A stretch of 64,000 bases of DNA, taken from an uncultured Steroidobacter sp. (GTDB taxonomy: Bacteria; Pseudomonadota; Gammaproteobacteria; Steroidobacterales; Steroidobacteraceae). Numbering within the stretch: the stretch's first letter is position 1; every line of letters begins with the position of its first letter. The stretch spans positions 124,001 through 188,000 of the forward strand of contig CALLKK010000010.1 of NCBI GenBank assembly GCA_938008435.1, written 5' to 3'. Position numbers and translations under genes: made by a program. The notes under the pieces are model-generated. The model saw only the letters and a program-made list of their open reading frames with translations, made no database searches and had not been told where the DNA came from. This document shows, one piece after another, positions 33,763-43,302 of the stretch.

Positions 33763-35484
33763 ATGTCGAGAGTCCTGATCGTCGACGACGGCACCGAGAA
33801 TCTGTATCTGCTGCGGACCTTGCTGCAAGGTCACGGCCACGACGTCGATGAAGCAAGCAACGGCGCCGAAGCGCTCGCCAAAGCCAACGTGCGCCCGCCC
33901 GATCTCGTCATCTCCGACCTGCTCATGCCGGTGATGGATGGCTACGCGCTGCTGCGCCACTGGCGCTCGCACGATGAGCTCAAGTCCATTCCGTTCATCG
34001 TCTATACCGCCACTTACACCGAGCCGCGCGACGAGCGCCTCGCGCTCGATCTCGGCGCGGATGCCTTCCTCGTCAAACCGGCCGAGCCCGAGATCCTCAT
34101 CGCGCACGTCGAAGAAATCCTGGCGAAACGACGCTCCGCGGCGCCGACGCCCGACCTCGAAGAGCCCTCGCTCCTGAAGGAGCACACGGAAGTGCTGGTG
34201 CGCAAGCTCGAAAAGAAAGTGCGCGAGCTCGAAGAAGCGAACCGCCGTCTGGTGCAGGAAGCGCAGGAGCGCGAGCGCGCGCAAGAGGCGCTACGCGCCA
34301 GCGAAGAACGCCTGCGCCAGGCGCAGAAGATGGAGGCGGTCGGACGGCTCGCGAGCGGCGTCGCGCACGATTTCAACAACCTGCTCACCGTCGTGGCGAG
34401 CCACGCCGAAATCCTGCTCGGCATGCGAGATGCGAACGAGACCGTGCGCACGTCCGCCCGCTCGATCGCCAAGGCGAGCCAGCGCGCCGCCGCCGTCACG
34501 CGGCGCCTGCTCGGCTTCGGCCGCCACGCTGCAGTCAAACAGGAAGTCGTCGACTTGAATCAAGTCGTCACCGACGCATGCGAGCTGGTGACCTGCTCGC
34601 TCGGCGCCAACATCGAGATCGAAACCAACCTCGCCAAGGAAACCTGTCGCACGAGCATCGACCCGGCGCAGCTCGACCAGATCATCATGAATCTCGCGAT
34701 CAATGCGCGCGATGCCATGCCGGACGGCGGGCGGCTTACGATCGAAACCCGGCTCGTTGAGCTCGAGGGCGGCGCGCGCGGCGAGCATGCCGCCGACTGC
34801 GGCCGCGGCCCGCGCGTCGTGCTGACCGTGCGCGATACCGGCCATGGCATGAGCGCCGAGACGCTCGCGCGCATCTTCGATCCGTTCTACACGACCAAGC
34901 CGGACGGACGCGGCACCGGCCTTGGCTTGGCGATCGTTCGCAGTATCGTGCAGCAGAACGGCGGCTGCATCCACGTGCACAGCGAGCTCGACAAAGGCAG
35001 CACGTTCGAGGTGTTCCTGCCTGCCGTCGATCTGCCTCTCACCCGAAGGACCGATGCAACGCCTGCGCTCGATCTGCACGGCAGCGAAACGATTTTGCTC
35101 GTCGAAGACAACGAGGACGTGCGCGAAGTGGCGCAAGCAAGCCTGGAGCTGTACGGCTACCGCGTGCTCTCCGCCCGCGATCCAGGACAGGCGCTCGAGC
35201 TCGCGCAGCAGCACGAGATCGACATGCTGGTGAGCGATTGCGTGCTGCCGAATGGGAGTGGCACCGAGCTCGTCGTGCGGCTGCGCCAACGGTTGCCGCA
35301 CCTCAAGGTGCTGCTCATGAGCGGCTACATGCAGGACACCGCGCTTCGGCACGGCCCGCTCAAGGACGCGATCGCCTTCCTGCAGAAGCCGTACACGCCG
35401 GTCACGCTCGCCCGCAAGGTGCGCGAGGTGCTCGACGACCGCGGCCTCGCCCGCGCCAAGCCCGAAGCCGAACGCGCGATATAA
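33763..35484 (+). CDS. Hybrid receiver-kinase-receiver protein
   Basis: 573 residues. N-terminal receiver (VLIVDDGTENLYLLRTLL; VISDLLMPVMDG; VKPAEPE), a coiled-coil linker (about 145-185), an NtrB-like HisKA with VAHDFNNLL (His 202), a HATPase (NARDAMPDGG, GTGLGLAIVRSIVQQNGG) and a C-terminal receiver (ILLVEDNEDVREVA; SDCVLPNGSG; LQKPYTPVTL). No membrane segment or PAS, so input probably comes through the N-terminal receiver, which could be phosphorylated by the kinase at 31310. Last gene of the three-gene signalling block. No DNA-binding output is present. Confidence 0.93.
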   Translation: MSRVLIVDDGTENLYLLRTLLQGHGHDVDEASNGAEALAKANVRPPDLVISDLLMPVMDGYALLRHWRSHDELKSIPFIVYTATYTEPRDERLALDLGADAFLVKPAEPEILIAHVEEILAKRRSAAPTPDLEEPSLLKEHTEVLVRKLEKKVRELEEANRRLVQEAQERERAQEALRASEERLRQAQKMEAVGRLASGVAHDFNNLLTVVASHAEILLGMRDANETVRTSARSIAKASQRAAAVTRRLLGFGRHAAVKQEVVDLNQVVTDACELVTCSLGANIEIETNLAKETCRTSIDPAQLDQIIMNLAINARDAMPDGGRLTIETRLVELEGGARGEHAADCGRGPRVVLTVRDTGHGMSAETLARIFDPFYTTKPDGRGTGLGLAIVRSIVQQNGGCIHVHSELDKGSTFEVFLPAVDLPLTRRTDATPALDLHGSETILLVEDNEDVREVAQASLELYGYRVLSARDPGQALELAQQHEIDMLVSDCVLPNGSGTELVVRLRQRLPHLKVLLMSGYMQDTALRHGPLKDAIAFLQKPYTPVTLARKVREVLDDRGLARAKPEAERAI

Positions 35485-35620
35485 CAAACGCTGTCGCGGC
35501 GGTGCCGGGCCGGCGCTGCCGGGTTTCACTCGCATACAAACATTGCCGCTAGACAACGGCTGGCGGTATCTTCCGCCATGCCGACACCGAAGCCGCAGAA
35601 CAAGAAGGGGGATCGCAACG

Positions 35621-36358
35621 ATGCGGCGTCTTCGTGGGAACATGTCGTTGGCGCCAGCGCGCCGGAACGCGCGCGGTCGCACGAGCTTCGCTGCCGCATG
35701 CGCGACGATGCTGACGGCGTGGTTGCTGGCCGCATCGGCGAACGGCCAAGCACCAGAGCAAGAGGTCGCGCGCGATCTCATTCGCGCGGACCTGCCGCTC
35801 TTCAGATACGACGACGAGAAGTGGCCGCGGCCGTTTCACGATGAGGGCACGTTCGGTTGCACGAGCCGGGTTGCATTCGGCGACTGGCTTTTCCGACAAC
35901 AGCTCGACACCTACGTGCAGACGACGTGGTATCGATTCACGAGCTTCGGCGCCATGCATTGCTGGGCCAATGCCTATCGGGCCTACGAGCGCGACGCGTT
36001 GAATCACACGGACGCTCGGCCCTCTTACTTCGTCTTTTTGGAGCGCGCGAACATCAACGGCAGCGAGGTGGAGCTATGGGCACTGCAGATCGGCACGCTG
36101 CCCGGCAGCGAATACCTGCTGCTTGCGCGCGCACCCGGAGATGAGCTGATCGAAGCATTCCACGTGCTACAAACGGACTGTCCGCGCAGGAGCGTGCGCG
36201 ATGCGGGCCCGCTCGACATCCTCTCGACGCGCTACTGCGCCATCAACACGCGCCGCGAGCTGATTCGGCTCGCGCGGCGCATGGCGCAGCGCCCCGCGCT
36301 CGGCACGCTTGCCAAGATCGCCGACGAGCAGATGCTGAACGGCGCCATCATCGAATAG
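35621..36358 (+). CDS. Exported protein of unknown function
   Basis: 245 residues. The start at 35621 has GGGGGAT 7 nt upstream; a second ATG at 35642 is possible. The basic N-terminus runs into a hydrophobic signal (TMLTAWLLAASANGQ), and the mature part contains several Cys (TFGCTSRVAFGDW, HCWANAYRAYERDAL, LQTDCPRR, STRYCAINT) that could pair as disulfides. No family was recognised. It stands between the signalling block and ubiM, each more than 100 bp away. Confidence 0.7.
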   Translation: MRRLRGNMSLAPARRNARGRTSFAAACATMLTAWLLAASANGQAPEQEVARDLIRADLPLFRYDDEKWPRPFHDEGTFGCTSRVAFGDWLFRQQLDTYVQTTWYRFTSFGAMHCWANAYRAYERDALNHTDARPSYFVFLERANINGSEVELWALQIGTLPGSEYLLLARAPGDELIEAFHVLQTDCPRRSVRDAGPLDILSTRYCAINTRRELIRLARRMAQRPALGTLAKIADEQMLNGAIIE

Positions 36359-36477
36359 CGGCTCGCCTCAAGGGCGTCACCGCCGATTCTCCTTAGCGGC
36401 TTCTCGGGTTCCACGGGTACCCGCAGAGAGGCGTGGGCGACAACCTCACCCGTCGTCGCAACTGTCCAGCATCGCTC

Positions 36478-37704
36478 ATGTCCAGCTTCTCGCCCGCACA
36501 GCGTCATTTCGACATCGTCGTCATCGGTGCGGGGCCTGCCGGGTTGTCCTTCGCGCTGGCGCTCGAACGCACGGGCCTCAGCGTCGCCATCGTCGAGCCG
36601 CAGTCGCACGAGCACCTTGCGCGACCGCCATTCGACGGGCGCGAGATCGCACTCACCCATGCATCGATCGAGCGGCTGCGTCAGCTCGGCGTCTGGCTGA
36701 GGATTCCGACGGAAGAGATTTCTCCGCTGCGCATAGCACGAGTGGTGAACGGCGCGCGCAGCGAGGGGCTTGACTTGCAGCATCCAAGGGCGAGTAGCGA
36801 CGCGCTTGCACAGCTTGTTTCGAACCACCTGATCCGTCGTGCGCTCTACGAGCGCATCGACGGGCTACGTAACGTCGAGCTCATCTGCGGCGCACGTGTG
36901 GCGGCCATCCATCCTGCTGCGCGGGCAAGCGACATCGAGCTCAGCGACGGCACGCGCCTATCCGCTGCGCTCGTCGTCGCCGCGGACAGCCGCTTTTCCG
37001 AGAGCCGCACCGCAATGGGGATCGCCGCGCGCATTCGCGACTTCGGCCGCACGATGACCCTGTTTCGTGCCGAGTGCGATCGGCCTCACGACGGCATCGC
37101 CTACGAATGGTTCGATCATGGACAGACGATCGCGCTGCTGCCTCTCAACGGCAATCTGCGCTCGGTCGTGCTCACGCTGCCTACCGACGAGGCGCGCCGG
37201 CTCTTGGCGCTCGGCGACGAGGCATTCGATCGCGAAGTCGAGCGGCGCGCGGCACCGCGCGTGCGCATACGTCGCGTCAGTCCTCACTTCAGCTATCCCG
37301 TGGTGACGGTATACGCGAGCCGCTTCGTCGCAACTCGTTACGCGCTGATCGGCGATGCCGCCGTCGGCATGCATCCCGTGACGGCGCACGGGTTCAATCT
37401 CGGCTTGCTCGGCACTGCGACGCTGGCCAACCTCGTCGCGAAAGCTGCAGCCACCGGGCAAGACATTGGCTCGGACGCGGTCCTCGCAGCCTACGAGCGC
37501 GAGCATCGCCGCGCCACGCTGCCCTTCTATCTGGCGACCAACGCCATCGTCGAGTTGTATACGCAAGAAGCATTGCCGCTACGGATTGCCCGCGATGCGC
37601 TCCTGCGCATTGGCAATCGGGCTACGCCGATCAAGAAAGCGCTCACGGCGTTCCTCACGCGCGGCGCGCCGGACCTCGGCCGGCCATCCAGCGTCCGCGG
37701 CTGA
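36478..37704 (+). CDS. ubiM: FAD-dependent ubiquinone hydroxylase UbiM
   Basis: 408 residues from ATG 36478. UbiH/COQ6 family: Rossmann motif IVVIGAGPAGLSFALALERTG, the FAD region DGREIALTHASIERLRQLG, and GDAAVGMHPVTAHGFNLGLLG near the end. DGREIALTH with a NLGLLG end points to the UbiM branch rather than UbiH, UbiI or UbiF. UbiM proteins hydroxylate demethoxyubiquinol and often replace several dedicated enzymes. No other ubi gene is nearby. Confidence 0.85.
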   Translation: MSSFSPAQRHFDIVVIGAGPAGLSFALALERTGLSVAIVEPQSHEHLARPPFDGREIALTHASIERLRQLGVWLRIPTEEISPLRIARVVNGARSEGLDLQHPRASSDALAQLVSNHLIRRALYERIDGLRNVELICGARVAAIHPAARASDIELSDGTRLSAALVVAADSRFSESRTAMGIAARIRDFGRTMTLFRAECDRPHDGIAYEWFDHGQTIALLPLNGNLRSVVLTLPTDEARRLLALGDEAFDREVERRAAPRVRIRRVSPHFSYPVVTVYASRFVATRYALIGDAAVGMHPVTAHGFNLGLLGTATLANLVAKAAATGQDIGSDAVLAAYEREHRRATLPFYLATNAIVELYTQEALPLRIARDALLRIGNRATPIKKALTAFLTRGAPDLGRPSSVRG

Positions 37705-37822
37705 CGCGAATATCTATCTAGCCACCGAACGCGCTGCGGTATGATGCGCGTGCCGGACATCGACGGCAGCCGCGACCGGCAGCGACCGCGGCCAAACCCT
37801 ACGCTCAATCGGAGACATCGGC

Positions 37823-38287
37823 ATGACGTCAAACGACCGCGAGCATCGGGCCATCATCGACGCAGAGCACCTGCGACTGCTCTCGATTTTTCACGTCATC
37901 GCCGGCGCGCTTGGGCTGGTGGGCGTCCTGTTCTCGCTGTTTTACTTGGTGATGTTCCAGACGTTTCTGGCGAGTCCCGAGGCAGGCGTGCCGCCGTCGG
38001 ACCTACCTTCGGAGCAGATGCTGTCGCTGTTTCGCTGGCTCATCAGCGGCACTGCCGTGTGGCTGTTGGTCTGCGCCGTCGCCAACCTCGTGTCGGCCTA
38101 CTATTTGCGGGCGCGCCGTCGCCGCACGTTCTCGATGGTGGTCGCGGGCGTCAACTGCATTTTCTTCCCGCTCGGCACGCTGCTCGGCGTGCTGACCTTG
38201 ATCGTGCTGAACCGCGGTTCGGTGATTCAGATGTACGACAGCCAGCTGGGCGCGCCCGAGCAAACAGCAGGCCAACCGAGCCCTTGA
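37823..38287 (+). CDS. Small membrane protein, unknown
   Basis: 154 residues with about three or four hydrophobic segments (FHVIAGALGLVGVLFSLFYL; WLISGTAVWLLVCAVANLVS; FSMVVAGVNCIFFPLGTLLG). The short polar N-terminus begins MTSNDREHRAIIDAEHLRLL. A TATGAT box (37739-37744) lies 80 bp upstream and may be its -10. It belongs to a class of small membrane proteins often seen near growth or envelope genes, but the function is unknown. Confidence 0.75.
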   Translation: MTSNDREHRAIIDAEHLRLLSIFHVIAGALGLVGVLFSLFYLVMFQTFLASPEAGVPPSDLPSEQMLSLFRWLISGTAVWLLVCAVANLVSAYYLRARRRRTFSMVVAGVNCIFFPLGTLLGVLTLIVLNRGSVIQMYDSQLGAPEQTAGQPSP

Positions 38288-38347
38288 GCCAGCGCTCCCG
38301 CGCACGGCAGTGCTGCGCTCGATAGTCGCTCAAGCGCGGCCCGCCGT

Positions 38348-39022
38348 TCAGTTGCGATCTGCGTGCCATGCCGCGATCCCGAGTGCCACCAATCCAGCAA
38401 GCCACACCCAGGGGTAGAGCGGCGCCGCTTGCGCGATGAACGCGAACGACGGCACCGCAGTCAGCGCGAAGATCGCATTGAAAGCACCTGTTGCGACGAG
38501 GCCGATGCCGGCGAGACGTGCCCACACGGTCGATGCAGCGAGAAGCGCACCACCCATGAGGCTGCGACCGAACGCAAATAGAAGAGAGAAGGCGAAGCCG
38601 AACGCCGCGGCGATCTCGTCGAAAGCAACAAGCTTCGCACGCGCCGCAGCACGCTCCGCCGGCGCGACGGCCTCCAGCAACTGTGCCGCCCACACGCCGT
38701 GGGCGACCAGAAACTGAATCGAGCGAAATAGCAAATCGATGCCGTTGCCGAGCAGGAACAGGTAGAACCCTGCAAGGAACGCCGTGCGCCTGCGCTCTGC
38801 GGCAGCTTGCACCAGCAGGTGCAACACGATTGCTGCCGGGAAATAGAGGAACGTCAGCGTCGCACGCAACCAGAATCCATCTTGGCGATGCAGCTCGGCG
38901 AACTGCTCGGGATCCGGATGTGCGATCGACGTTCCGGCAACGAGAATCTGCAGCGGCAGCGCCACTGCCAGCAGTGTGGCGAACAATGTCAGCAGAGCAT
39001 GCGTGTCGACTCCCTTGCGCAT
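38348..39022 (-). CDS. Seven-helix membrane protein, DUF4386-like
   Basis: 224 residues, about six or seven hydrophobic helices with charged loops (HPDPEQFAELHRQDGFWLRA; AERRRTAFLAGFYLFLLGNG). Size and layout recall DUF4386-type proteins, but no firm family match was made. It converges on the small membrane gene at 37823 and is divergent from the RAM-domain gene at 39211, with 188 bp between. Confidence 0.7.
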   Translation of the reverse strand: MRKGVDTHALLTLFATLLAVALPLQILVAGTSIAHPDPEQFAELHRQDGFWLRATLTFLYFPAAIVLHLLVQAAAERRRTAFLAGFYLFLLGNGIDLLFRSIQFLVAHGVWAAQLLEAVAPAERAAARAKLVAFDEIAAAFGFAFSLLFAFGRSLMGGALLAASTVWARLAGIGLVATGAFNAIFALTAVPSFAFIAQAAPLYPWVWLAGLVALGIAAWHADRN

Positions 39023-39210
39023 GGCCGCAAACGCCTCCGATCCTTCGCCCGTCCGGATTCAACACTGCAGCACCCATACCCGCCAAGCGCGCAACGGGCC
39101 GCGACGGTCGTTTGCGCAATTCCTGGGACAATAGGCTTTGGCTCCGTAGAACTCGATCTGCCTTCGCTTCGTTAGTGCGCTATGCTTTGGCTCGTACTAG
39201 GAGAATCCAT

Positions 39211-39489
39211 ATGAGCGGCGTACACGCACTGGTCCTGATCAAGGCCGAAACCGATCTCATCAATGAGCTCGCCGAGCAGCTCGTCGAGGTGCCAGGCATC
39301 GACGAAGTCTTTTCCGTGGCGGGTCAATACGACCTCGTGGCGATCGTCCGCGTGCGGGAGAACGAACAGCTGGCCGAAGTCATCAGCCAGCGCGTGCGCA
39401 AGCTACGCGGAATCCTTGCGACGGAGACCTTGATCGCTTTTCGCGTGTTCTCGAAGGCGCAGCTGTCGAAGGTGCTCGACCTGGACTAG
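39211..39489 (+). CDS. Stand-alone Lrp/AsnC ligand-binding (RAM) domain
   Basis: 92 residues: only the RAM alpha-beta sandwich of Lrp/AsnC regulators, with no helix-turn-helix. Hallmarks are VHALVLIKAETDLINELAEQL, VSVAGQYDLVAIVRVRE-like FSVAGQYDLVAIVRVRENEQ, and a final TLIAFRVFSKAQL. AGGAG lies 9-13 nt before ATG 39211. Such proteins bind amino acids or small effectors and modulate other proteins. The gene is monocistronic. Confidence 0.9.
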   Translation: MSGVHALVLIKAETDLINELAEQLVEVPGIDEVFSVAGQYDLVAIVRVRENEQLAEVISQRVRKLRGILATETLIAFRVFSKAQLSKVLDLD

Positions 39490-39669
39490 CAAGCGCACCA
39501 AGACGGCGCGTGCAGCCTTACCTGCTGCGCCCCGCAGTTGTCTATTGCCGCCCCTTTGTGACGGTCGTCGCGTTCCGAACCGTCGAATCGACGACTGACA
39601 GCGCAAACCCGTCCATTGGCTTGCGGGAAAGCCTCAAGTCCCTCACACGCGCGCCGATAGGGAAGCAAA

Positions 39670-39746
39670 GCGGCAGGTCCGATGCCCGAGAAGCCTCGCT
39701 CTGCCGCCGCTCGGCTCAACCGAGCTGGTGCCTTGTCAACGGCACC
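39670..39746 (+). other. Structured leader upstream of the chemoreceptor
   Basis: Three consecutive stems occupy 39670-39746: GCGGCAG / CTGCCGC (39670-39676 with 39701-39707), GCTCGG / CCGAGC around a CTCAA loop (39709-39725) and GGTGCC / GGCACC around TTGTCAAC (39727-39746). They lie in a 373-bp gap with no gene, 117 bp before the receptor start. No known riboswitch class was matched with confidence. Confidence 0.4.
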
Positions 39747-39862
39747 CAATTACCCGTATGCAGACTGGCATCCTGTGACATCACCCGCCAGGCTCGTACA
39801 CCACTGCGTGCACCGATCGACCTTAGCGTGTAAGGAACAGACCGAGTCGGAGGGAACAGGCT

Positions 39863-41503
39863 ATGCGCGACAACGGCCCCGTCACAGACGAGGAATATGT
39901 CTTGCCTGATGGCGAGGTCATCATCACGCGCACGGACCTGTCCAGCCGTATTACCTACGCGAATCAAGCGTTCCTGACGAGCAGCCAATTTTCGCTCGAG
40001 GAATGCCTCGGCCGACCGCAGAACATCGTGCGTCATCCCGATATGCCGCGCGAGGCGTTCGCCGATCTCTGGCGCACCATCAAGAGCGGCAAGCCCTGGA
40101 CAGGCATCGTCAAGAACCGCCGCAAACACGGCGGCTACTACTGGGTGCGCGCCAATGTCACGCCGATCATGGTGAACGGCCGGACCATCGGTTACATGTC
40201 GGTGCGGGTCAAGCCGACGCCTGAAGAAATTCGCGCAGCCAGCGCGCTCTACGAGACCATGCGCATGGGACGCGCGAAGCACTTGCGTCTCGTCGAGGGC
40301 GAAGTGATCGATACCCGTCTTTTCGCTCGCCTCGCCTCCCTGCTGCGCCCGTCGCTCGCCGCCGGTACGTTTGGCGTCCTCGGCTCGATCGCTGCCTGCT
40401 TTGCGTTCATCCTCATCGCCGCGCTTTCCGCGAGTACCTCTGCGCTCATTCCCGCCGCGGCGGCCGTCGGCCTGATGCTGTCGCTGCTCAATGCGCTCTA
40501 CGTCGTTCGCAAAGTCGCCGCACCGATCAAGCAAGCCGAGGCGATCGCCATGAAGATCGTCTCCGGCAACGTCGACTGCGCGTTTGCCGACAGTACGGAC
40601 CGCGACGTGCGCACGCTGATGCGGGCGCTGAATCAGATGAACGCGAAGCTCGTCGGCGTCATGAAGGATACGCGCCTGACCATCGATGCTGTGCGCAACG
40701 GGACGGCGGATATCGAACACGCCAATGCGATGCTGTGCGAGCGCGCTCAGCACCATTCGGCGACGCTCGAACAGACCGCTGCCTCGCTCGAAGAGCTGAC
40801 GATGCTCGTCAAGGAGAATGCCGACCGTGCACGGACTGCCAGTACGATGTCCGTGCACGCCTCCGAGGTGACGAAGAAGGGTCGCGACGTCGTGCAAGAC
40901 GTGGTCGTCACGATGAACGACATCGCAATCGCTTCGCGACGCATGCGCGAGATCCTCGGCATCATCGAGGGCATCGCGTTCCAAACGAACCTTCTTGCCT
41001 TGAATGCCTCGGTCGAAGCGGCGCGGGCCGGTGAGCTGGGTCGCGGATTCGCCATCGTGGCGCAGGAAGTCGGCGCGCTTGCGCAGCGCTCGGCCGGCGC
41101 GGCGAAGGAGATCAAGGTGCTGATCGCCGATTCTTTGGAGAAGGTCGAGGCCGGTGCGCACCTTGCATCGGACGCCGGCGAAACCATGGAAGAGGTCGTG
41201 GCATCCGTGATGCGGGTGACGACGCTCGTCGGCGAGATCATGAAGGCGAACAGCGCGCACTCCGCCGGCATCGACCAGATCAATCAAGCCATGTCGCAGA
41301 TGGAACGGATGCAGCACGAAGACAATGTGCTCGCCACGGAACTGAGCGAAATCGCGCGCACCTTGCGCTTCCAGGCGCGCCGCGCGCTCGAAGCGATCTC
41401 GGCCTTCAACTTGCGCGCCGACCTGATCGATGCGACGGCCGTCGAAGACGGGCTACGCCACGAAGCGCAGCTGCAACCGGTCGCAATGCGGTCAGCGGCG
41501 TAG
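39863..41503 (+). CDS. Aer-like PAS chemoreceptor (MCP)
   Basis: 546 residues. The N-terminal PAS domain resembles Aer (EVIITRTDLSSRITYANQAF; RPQNIVRHPDMPREAFADLW; YYWVRANVTPI). A membrane anchor of two short hydrophobic runs (about 165-200) and HAMP-like region precede the MCP signalling domain (about 285-500), whose hairpin tip reads IEGIAFQTNLLALNASVEAARAG. Aer receptors bind FAD and steer cells along oxygen or redox gradients. No CheA/CheW/CheR genes are in this window, so it must work with a cluster elsewhere. GGAGG precedes ATG 39863. Confidence 0.93.
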   Translation: MRDNGPVTDEEYVLPDGEVIITRTDLSSRITYANQAFLTSSQFSLEECLGRPQNIVRHPDMPREAFADLWRTIKSGKPWTGIVKNRRKHGGYYWVRANVTPIMVNGRTIGYMSVRVKPTPEEIRAASALYETMRMGRAKHLRLVEGEVIDTRLFARLASLLRPSLAAGTFGVLGSIAACFAFILIAALSASTSALIPAAAAVGLMLSLLNALYVVRKVAAPIKQAEAIAMKIVSGNVDCAFADSTDRDVRTLMRALNQMNAKLVGVMKDTRLTIDAVRNGTADIEHANAMLCERAQHHSATLEQTAASLEELTMLVKENADRARTASTMSVHASEVTKKGRDVVQDVVVTMNDIAIASRRMREILGIIEGIAFQTNLLALNASVEAARAGELGRGFAIVAQEVGALAQRSAGAAKEIKVLIADSLEKVEAGAHLASDAGETMEEVVASVMRVTTLVGEIMKANSAHSAGIDQINQAMSQMERMQHEDNVLATELSEIARTLRFQARRALEAISAFNLRADLIDATAVEDGLRHEAQLQPVAMRSAA

Positions 41504-41657
41504 CGACTCGCGAGTGCCGTTGACGATCGAACACGCCTTGCATCCGGCCCCGGACCGTCGCACTCGTCGCGACTCGTCGTATCATAGCGCACATAAATAA
41601 GCCGCCCGCCGATGTCGGCAGCGAGCAAGGAACGACCACGCGCGAGGAAAACAAAAT

Positions 41658-42170
41658 ATGACGCAAGAGAATCCCTATGCACCCCCCAAGGCCGAGGTGC
41701 AAGATGTCAGCGCTGATAGCAAAGAGACAAAGCTCGCCAGCCGCGGACTTCGGCTCGGCGGCGCGATTCTCGATGCCATCATTCAAGCGATCGTCGCCGG
41801 GATAGTGATGGCAGTTATCGGTTTCTGGGATATCGTCGTGGGCGGCGGCACGTCCGAGCTTCGTATTGTGTTGCAGTCCGCCATCATTGGCATTGCCAGT
41901 TTCCTGCTTCTGAACGGCTATCTGCTCGCGAAGCGTGGACAAACCATCGGCAAGGTGCTGGTCGGCACACGCATCGTCTCGGCCGAGACCGGCGAGCTCC
42001 TTCCGTTAGGTAAGCTGGTGGGGCTGCGGTACATACCCATTTGGATCGTCGGGCTCATCCCGGGCGTGGGTATCGCGCTGACGATCTTGGATGCGTTGTT
42101 TATTTTCCGCGACGATCGACGCTGCATACACGACTTGATCGCCGGCACGAAGGTGATTACCACGGCTTAG
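41658..42170 (+). CDS. RDD-family membrane protein
   Basis: 170 residues. An N-terminal NPYAPPKAEV motif, common before membrane domains in this class, is followed by an RDD domain: ASRGLRLGGAILDAIIQAI, GQTIGKVLVGTRIV and FRDDRRCIHDLIAGTKVI, with three hydrophobic segments. Base composition looks less GC-rich than its neighbours. RDD proteins are small membrane proteins, some linked to ion or drug transport. A TATCAT box near 41579 may be its promoter. Confidence 0.85.
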   Translation: MTQENPYAPPKAEVQDVSADSKETKLASRGLRLGGAILDAIIQAIVAGIVMAVIGFWDIVVGGGTSELRIVLQSAIIGIASFLLLNGYLLAKRGQTIGKVLVGTRIVSAETGELLPLGKLVGLRYIPIWIVGLIPGVGIALTILDALFIFRDDRRCIHDLIAGTKVITTA

Positions 42171-42232
42171 GCGCGAGGCGGGCGGCGGGAACTACACTTG
42201 CGTGCCGCGTGCCTGCCGGCACTGCGGCAGGC

Positions 42233-43063
42233 TCAACGGCGGCGCAGACGCTGCAGGCGGCGACCGAGATAACCCAGGCTCGCGACCAGAATCACCGTAT
42301 AGCCCAGCAGCTCTGCGCCTTCCTCGATGGCGTTCTTGACTATCCGCTCGTAACCGTCGCCCAGCACTCCGCGCCAAAGATGACCCATGCCGAGCAGGCG
42401 CGAGTAAGCAAGAAGCAGCGCCAATCCGAGGCTCATCACGAGCGCGGCACGCGATGCCATGAGGCGTGCCATCCCATGGAGCGCTTGACGCCAATCCATA
42501 GCCGCATACGCCACACAGGCCGCTGCCACGGTCGCGACGAGCGCTTGCCATAGGCCGTCGGCCACCAAGTCGAGCAAGGCATCCAGCTCTCGGATCAGCA
42601 TGCACGCAAAAAAACCGGCCGCCAGCACGGCGAATCGACGGTCCGGCTCGCTGACTCGCGCAAGCCATCCGAAGCTCGCCGCAATCGCTGCAAGGCAGGC
42701 GAGCTGGGTCAGCTCGGTGGCGGAGATTTCGCCGACGGCATTGCCGAGCCCTTTGATGTCGAGCAGCAGAATTCCAACCGGCAGACTCACCGCAAGCATG
42801 AACAGCACACCGCGGAGCAGGCCGCGTACGACGAGCCGCGTGTCCCGCGCCAAGCGTGTGCGTGCGTCGACTGCCGGGCGCGCAGGATCGAGGCAATGCG
42901 CCTGACGGCGCGAACGCGCTGGCTCGAGCACGCGTATCGTGCCGCCGGACGTTCTGCGCGCAGTGCGCGTCGTGCGACGGTCTGGTTGTGCATCCGCAGC
43001 GGGCGGGCTCGCCGACGAGCTGTTGTCGGCGCGGACGGATGTTCGATTCGCAAAGACGTTCAT
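42233..43063 (-). CDS. Membrane protein of unknown function
   Basis: 276 residues. An N-terminal basic, low-complexity stretch (about 1-75) precedes six or seven hydrophobic helices (GLLRGVLFMLAVSLPVGILL; LTQLACLAAIAASFGWLA; GYTVILVASLGYLG). The basic N-terminus may be cytoplasmic, or the start may lie further in. No family was recognised. It converges on the RDD gene and is separated from the SRPBCC gene on its own strand by a 239-bp gene-free gap (43064-43302) with a short hairpin at 43148-43165. Confidence 0.65.
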   Translation of the reverse strand: MNVFANRTSVRADNSSSASPPAADAQPDRRTTRTARRTSGGTIRVLEPARSRRQAHCLDPARPAVDARTRLARDTRLVVRGLLRGVLFMLAVSLPVGILLLDIKGLGNAVGEISATELTQLACLAAIAASFGWLARVSEPDRRFAVLAAGFFACMLIRELDALLDLVADGLWQALVATVAAACVAYAAMDWRQALHGMARLMASRAALVMSLGLALLLAYSRLLGMGHLWRGVLGDGYERIVKNAIEEGAELLGYTVILVASLGYLGRRLQRLRRR

Positions 43064-43302
43064 GAAAGGCGTGGATCGCTGAAATTCGCAAAGACAAAGG
43101 AACAGCGAGCGTCGTGCAAGCGCTCACGCACGAGCTCTCGAACGGATGGCTCGGTTCAACGAGCCGAGGCTGCTGGGGAAGGATCAGAATCGTAGGGCCA
43201 CGCGACGCGAGTTCAAGTCGAAGGACGCATCTGCACGCGTATTGCAACGCGCGCCGGCGATGAAGGGCGCTAATGCCGCGAGAAAAATGCGCCCATCGTC
43301 TC

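Noticed and set aside
39598..39640. GCAAACC...GGGAAAGCC as a GEMM riboswitch before the Aer-like receptor
   Set aside because: Spacing and core differ from consensus; kept only as a structured leader.
43148..43165. Hairpin GGCTCG/CGAGCC similar to the one at 39709
   Set aside because: Short, no T-run, and the likeness is limited to a common GC stem.
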